Positions 6,324-9,320 of a stretch of 9,320 bases of DNA are shown here, piece by piece. A program made the translations under genes and the position numbers. Every line of letters starts with the position of its first letter. Within the stretch, counting starts at the first letter, position 1. Origin of the DNA: UBA11540 sp003445125 (GTDB lineage: Bacteria > Bacillota > Clostridia > Oscillospirales > Ruminococcaceae); contig CALBQG010000094.1 of NCBI GenBank assembly GCA_937899435.1, forward strand, positions 1-9,320. The letters run 5' to 3'. Below the pieces are notes generated by a model. That model did not search any database. It had not been told where the DNA came from and saw only the letters and a list, made by a program, of their open reading frames with translations.

Positions 6324-6605
6324 ATGATCAGAATCAGTATGCAGTTCTTCGCGCATAAAAAAGGAATGGGTTCCACGAAGAACGGTCGTGATTCCGAGTC
6401 CAAGAGACTTGGAGTAAAGCGTGCAGACGGACAGTTCGTTCTGGCTGGCAACATTTTGGTTCGTCAGCGTGGTACGCACATCCATCCGGGTGAAAACGTA
6501 GGACGCGGATCCGACGATACCCTGTTTGCCTTAGCGAGCGGAAAGGTCAAATTCGAGCGTTTCGGTCGTGATCGCAAGAAGGTACACATCGTAACCGCTG
6601 AATAA
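6324..6605 (+). CDS. rpmA: 50S ribosomal protein L27 with Prp-cleavable N-terminal extension
   Basis: This is ribosomal protein bL27 (93 residues as translated), which reaches the peptidyl-transferase centre with its N-terminus. The protein starts MIRISMQFFAHKKGMGSTKNGRDS. The first nine residues form the Bacillota-type extension ending in the QFF motif, and cleavage by Prp is expected after Phe9, leaving AHKKG as the mature N-terminus. The rest carries the expected SKRLGVKRADGQFVLAGNILVRQRGTHIHPGENVGRG core. ATG 6324 is served by GGAGGTG (6309-6315), which overlaps the end of prp. An intrinsic terminator follows directly. Confidence 0.97.
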   Translation: MIRISMQFFAHKKGMGSTKNGRDSESKRLGVKRADGQFVLAGNILVRQRGTHIHPGENVGRGSDDTLFALASGKVKFERFGRDRKKVHIVTAE

Positions 6606-6609
6606 GAAG

Positions 6610-6640
6610 AAAAATCCCGAGGTACCTCGGGATTTTTTTT
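6610..6640 (+). terminator. Intrinsic terminator between rpmA and obg
   Basis: A perfect 28-base palindrome spans 6610-6637. Its strong stem is ATCCCGAG (6614-6621) and CTCGGGAT (6626-6633... pairing outward) around GTAC, followed by eight T residues (6633-6640). This is a classical rho-independent terminator on the + strand, five bases after the rpmA stop codon. The symmetric A-run upstream means it could also act on the other strand, but no minus-strand gene ends here. Confidence 0.92.
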
Positions 6641-6676
6641 GACTTTGAGCAGATACTGAAAGCGGGGGAAAACCGA

Positions 6677-7945
6677 ATGTTTGTGGATAAAGTAAGAATC
6701 GCGGTAAAAGCGGGTGACGGCGGAAACGGCGCCGTGTCTTTTCACCGTGAAAAATATGTCGCGGCGGGCGGTCCCGACGGCGGAGACGGCGGCTGCGGTG
6801 GAAATATCGTGATGCAGGCGGATACGAACATTTCCACTTTGATCGATTTCAAGTATAAGAAAAACTACGCGGCAAAACCCGGAGAACCCGGTGGCGGCAA
6901 GCGCTGCAGTGGAAAAAAGGGAGAAGACCTGGTCATCCGTGTGCCGAAGGGAACCGTGGTGCGTGAAGCGGAGAGCGGACGCGTGCTGGCGGATCTTTCG
7001 GGAGACGAGCCGGCAATCATTGCCCGCGGCGGAAAGGGCGGCTGGGGCAATACGCATTTTGCCACCGCTACTCGCCAGATTCCGCGTTTTGCCAAACCGG
7101 GACTTCCCGGCGAGAAGTTTGAAGTGGTGCTGGAACTGAAGCTGCTGGCGGATGTCGGATTGGTCGGCTTCCCGAATGTGGGAAAATCCACCTTTATTTC
7201 GGTCATCAGCGACGCAAAGCCGAAAATCGCCAACTATCACTTCACCACCCTGACGCCGGTGCTCGGCGTGGTGCGCGTGGCAGAAGAAAAATCGTTTGTG
7301 GTTGCCGATATTCCGGGATTGATCGAGGGCGCCAGCGAAGGCATCGGACTCGGACACGAGTTTTTGCGCCATGTGGAGCGCTGTCGTTTGATTGTGCATA
7401 TCGTGGATGTTTCGGGAAGCGAGGGGCGCGATCCGAAAGAAGATTTTGAAGCCATCAATCGCGAACTGAAGAATTTCAACGAAGAACTTTCCGAACGTCC
7501 GCAGATTGTGGTGGCAAATAAATGCGACCTGGCGACCGAAGAACAGATTGCGGACTTTGAACGGTTTGTCCGTGAAAAAGGTTATGATTTTGAAAAAATG
7601 ACGGCGGCAACTGCCCAGGGAACACAGGAAATTGTCAATGTCATTGCACGGGAGCTGGACAAACTGCCGCCGATCAAAATTTATGAACCCGAAGCGGCTC
7701 CGGAAACGGAGGTAACCTCCAAACGCGAGTTCACCGTCACGGTCGATGACGACGGCGTGTACGTGGTCGAAGGTGACTGGATGGCGTCCACGTTCGGCAA
7801 TGTCGATCCGGACGACTATGAGTCGCTGCAATTCTTCCAGCGTGTGCTGCGTTCCAGCGGCATCATTGACCGCCTGGAGGAGATGGGAATCCGCGAGGGA
7901 GACACTGTGCGGATTCTGGACTTTGATTTTGATTATGTGCGATGA
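6677..7945 (+). CDS. obg: GTPase Obg/CgtA, 50S subunit assembly factor
   Basis: Obg is a conserved GTPase that binds the 50S subunit, acts in its late assembly and links to stress signalling. The 422-residue protein has all three domains. The glycine-rich Obg domain covers about 1-158 (GDGGNGAVSFHREK, GGPDGGDGGCGGN, RGGKGGWGN). The G domain covers about 159-330, with G1 GFPNVGKST (164-172), switch region YHFTTLTP (187-194), G3 DIPGLI (211-216), G4 NKCD (281-284), and a G5-like TAATAQG (309-315) where SA-type sequences are more usual. The C-terminal OCT domain covers about 350-420 and is present in Gram-positive Obg proteins. ATG 6677 follows a GGGGGA element. I see no good promoter between the upstream terminator and this gene, so it probably depends on read-through from the rplU promoter. 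Confidence 0.96.
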   Translation: MFVDKVRIAVKAGDGGNGAVSFHREKYVAAGGPDGGDGGCGGNIVMQADTNISTLIDFKYKKNYAAKPGEPGGGKRCSGKKGEDLVIRVPKGTVVREAESGRVLADLSGDEPAIIARGGKGGWGNTHFATATRQIPRFAKPGLPGEKFEVVLELKLLADVGLVGFPNVGKSTFISVISDAKPKIANYHFTTLTPVLGVVRVAEEKSFVVADIPGLIEGASEGIGLGHEFLRHVERCRLIVHIVDVSGSEGRDPKEDFEAINRELKNFNEELSERPQIVVANKCDLATEEQIADFERFVREKGYDFEKMTAATAQGTQEIVNVIARELDKLPPIKIYEPEAAPETEVTSKREFTVTVDDDGVYVVEGDWMASTFGNVDPDDYESLQFFQRVLRSSGIIDRLEEMGIREGDTVRILDFDFDYVR

Positions 7946-8393
7946 GGAGGGAGTGCCTACGGTCACGAAAGAGGAAACCGTGCAGAATCCCAAATTGCTT
8001 AACCCCGTCACGCTGGCGTATATCGGCGATGTGGTGTACGAACTGCTGGTGCGCACGATGGTGGTGATGGACAACGGGGCAATGTCGGCATTCATGCTGC
8101 ATAAAACGTCGGTGCATTTCGTGTGCGCCGAAGCGCAGGCAAAAGGCGTGGATGCGATTTTGCCGATGCTTACAGAGGAAGAAGAAAGCGTGTATAAACG
8201 CGGAAGAAACAGCACCTCCAGTAAGGTTCCGAAACACGCCGATGCCGCCCAGTACCGGAAAGCAACGGGACTGGAAGCCTTGTTCGGATTTTTGTACCTG
8301 ACAAAGCAGGAAGCACGCATCCGCGAACTGTTTTCCGTGGCGACGAATGTAGTCAAAGGAGATTTGACGCATGAAAAAACCGAAGATCAGTAA
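7935..8393 (+). CDS. mrnC: Mini-ribonuclease III
   Basis: Mini-III is an RNase III-type endonuclease without the double-stranded-RNA-binding domain that trims 23S rRNA precursor ends in Bacillota. Numbered from ATG 7935 the product has 152 residues. LAYIGDVVYELLVR (27-40) is the RNase III signature with catalytic Asp32. Next come the KRGRN motif (88-92) and the TGLEALFGFLYL block with catalytic Glu114. Similarity to the Bacillus protein starts near residue 20. The start is uncertain: ATG 7935 overlaps obg by 11 bases but has no clear ribosome binding site; GTG 7953 lies just after AGGAGG, with a very short 2-base spacing; GTG 7980 follows AGAGGA. The gene overlaps obg at its start and the YitT gene at its end by 23 bases, so all three are probably co-transcribed and coupled. 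Confidence 0.88.
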   Translation: MCDEEGVPTVTKEETVQNPKLLNPVTLAYIGDVVYELLVRTMVVMDNGAMSAFMLHKTSVHFVCAEAQAKGVDAILPMLTEEEESVYKRGRNSTSSKVPKHADAAQYRKATGLEALFGFLYLTKQEARIRELFSVATNVVKGDLTHEKTEDQ

Positions 8394-9246
8394 AGATGTT
8401 ATCTGGGATATGGCAATCGTGACTGTGGGTACCCTTGTGTATGCAATAGGGGTGCATTGCTTCACGGCACCGCATAATATTGCGCCCGGAGGAGTGACCG
8501 GTATTGCCACTATGCTTAACTACCTTTTCGGCGCGCATATCGGTCTGACCACGTTTCTCATCAATATTCCGCTTTTGCTGCTTGCGTGGAAGTTCATCGG
8601 AAAGTCCTTTTTCTACAAAACGCTGACGGCGATTGCCCTGTTCACGGTGATGACCGACTATGTGGTGGTGTGGCTTCCGACCTATACGGGCGGCGATAAT
8701 GCGCGGATTCTTGCGTCGGTGTTCGGCGGCGTGCTGTCGGGCGCAGGCTTGGGATTGGTCTTTTCCCGCGGGTATACTACCGGCGGCACCGACATCATCA
8801 CCACAATGCTGAAAATCCGATTTCCGTATTTTTCAACCGGAAAACTGCTGTTTCTGGTGGATCTGACGGTTGTGCTGTCATCGGTGCTGGTGTACGGAAA
8901 CCTGGAATCGGCGCTTTTTGCACTGATTTCGATGTTTGCCGCGACCAAGACCATGGATGCGATCATCTACGGCGGTGAAAAAGGCAAAACTGTGTTGGTC
9001 ATTTCGGATCGAAGCGAAGCCATTGTGCCGCGGATTCTGCACGAATTGGGACGAGGCGCTACGTATCTGAACGCGGAAGGCACTTACAGCCATGAAGCAA
9101 AGAAAGTGCTTATGATTGCGGTTCGTAATACGGAATACCACCGCCTGAAAAAAATCGTCAGTGAGGTGGATCCTCAGGCGTTTCTGATCGTGCTCGAAAC
9201 GAGCGAAATTACAGGAAACGGCTTCAAACCGATGATAGAGGATTAA
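8371..9246 (+). CDS. YitT family membrane protein (membrane domain plus DUF2179)
   Basis: This is a 291-residue integral membrane protein of the YitT/YpjC group, widespread in Bacillota and of unknown molecular function. The N-terminal membrane domain has about five to six hydrophobic segments between residues 12 and 195, with the family motifs APGGVTGIA (38-46) and RGYTTGGTDII (133-143). The soluble C-terminal DUF2179 domain (about 205-283) contains GRGATYLNAEGTYSHEAKKVLMIAV, typical of this family and of ligand-binding appearance. Length is normal and both domains are complete. ATG 8371 has AAAGGAG (about 8355-8361) inside mrnC, and the 23-base overlap implies coupling. It is the last gene of this cluster. 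No terminator is seen between its stop codon and the putative insertion-sequence end 20 bases downstream. Confidence 0.9.
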   Translation: MKKPKISKDVIWDMAIVTVGTLVYAIGVHCFTAPHNIAPGGVTGIATMLNYLFGAHIGLTTFLINIPLLLLAWKFIGKSFFYKTLTAIALFTVMTDYVVVWLPTYTGGDNARILASVFGGVLSGAGLGLVFSRGYTTGGTDIITTMLKIRFPYFSTGKLLFLVDLTVVLSSVLVYGNLESALFALISMFAATKTMDAIIYGGEKGKTVLVISDRSEAIVPRILHELGRGATYLNAEGTYSHEAKKVLMIAVRNTEYHRLKKIVSEVDPQAFLIVLETSEITGNGFKPMIED

Positions 9247-9266
9247 AAACCGCGCCCGTGCCGAAA

Positions 9267-9320
9267 TGAACTGCACCCCATTTGTTAGACAAGTATGGTA
9301 TAATACTTGTACTAAGGGAA
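9267..9320 (+). mobile_element. Putative left end of an IS3-family (IS150-like) insertion sequence, truncated by window end
   Basis: From 9267 the sequence TGAACTGCACCCCATTTGTT, continuing AGACAAG, resembles from memory the terminal inverted repeat of IS150-group IS3 elements, which begin TGTACTGCACCC and contain a (T/G)TTAGAC-like stretch. An inward promoter and the start of a leader follow, as expected just before the transposase orfA. The opposite end, the transposase and the target duplication lie outside the window, so the call rests only on the terminal sequence. The alternative is a regulated promoter of an ordinary downstream gene. Confidence 0.5.
9289..9310 (+). promoter_or_regulatory. 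Extended -10 promoter inside an inverted repeat
   Basis: TATAAT (9299-9304) is preceded by TGG (9296-9298), making an extended -10 element. The -35 position (around 9276) is not consensus. The element sits inside a perfect inverted repeat, ACAAGTAT (9289-9296) and ATACTTGT (9303-9310), with a six-base centre. Outer TTAG (9285-9288) and CTAA (9312-9315) extend the symmetry with a one-base offset. This could be an operator, or an RNA/DNA hairpin that limits read-through expression of a transposase. Confidence 0.6.

Noticed and set aside
6464..8356. A very long minus-strand open frame (630 codons) across rpmA, obg and mrnC
   Set aside because: It is antisense to three unmistakable genes, has low-complexity Ser/Arg/His-rich translation with no known motif, and results from the codon bias of the real genes.

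Overview
The window looks like chromosomal DNA from a Gram-positive bacterium of the phylum Bacillota, most likely class Clostridia (an Oscillospirales-like gut anaerobe is my guess). This rests on consensus SigA promoters with extended -10 elements, strong AGGAGG-type ribosome binding sites, a Bacillota-type L27 with a cleavable N-terminal extension next to its protease Prp, a Mini-ribonuclease III, and a two-domain YitT protein. Base composition is moderate in GC with GC-leaning third positions. No rRNA, tRNA, CRISPR or prophage genes are visible.

Layout. (1) 1-1949: a near-perfect SigA promoter (131-159) drives a compact operon lrgA-lrgB-HAD phosphatase, which ends in a long bidirectional terminator. 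(2) 1955-2787, minus strand: a PhnP-like metallo-beta-lactamase-fold hydrolase gene that is read in three successive frames. Two +1 frameshifts, both explainable at homopolymer runs, break it, so it is a pseudogene or a site of sequence error. (3) 2788-2899: back-to-back divergent promoters. (4) 2900-5512: a complete P2-type calcium-transporting ATPase. (5) 5579-8393: a large-subunit ribosome cluster made of promoter, probable L21 leader RNA, rplU (L21), prp, rpmA (L27), an intrinsic terminator, obg (50S assembly GTPase) and mrnC (23S rRNA maturation). (6) 8371-9246: a YitT-family membrane protein coupled to mrnC. (7) 9267-9320: sequence that looks like the left end of an IS3-family (IS150-like) insertion sequence, with an inward promoter inside an inverted repeat, cut off by the window edge.

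How the genes may work together. The rplU-prp-rpmA-obg-mrnC genes all serve the 50S subunit: two structural proteins, the protease that matures one of them, an assembly GTPase and a 23S-trimming nuclease. The internal terminator probably lowers obg-mrnC-yitT expression relative to the ribosomal proteins. In the first operon, an LrgAB membrane pair sits with a phosphoglycolate-phosphatase-like HAD enzyme. Plant PLGG1, an LrgA-LrgB fusion homologue, carries glycolate, so a 'dephosphorylate 2-phosphoglycolate, then export glycolate' unit is a testable reading. Most of the window is ordinary core genome; the points worth a second look are that operon, the broken hydrolase, the rplU leader with its internal attenuator, and the putative IS end.
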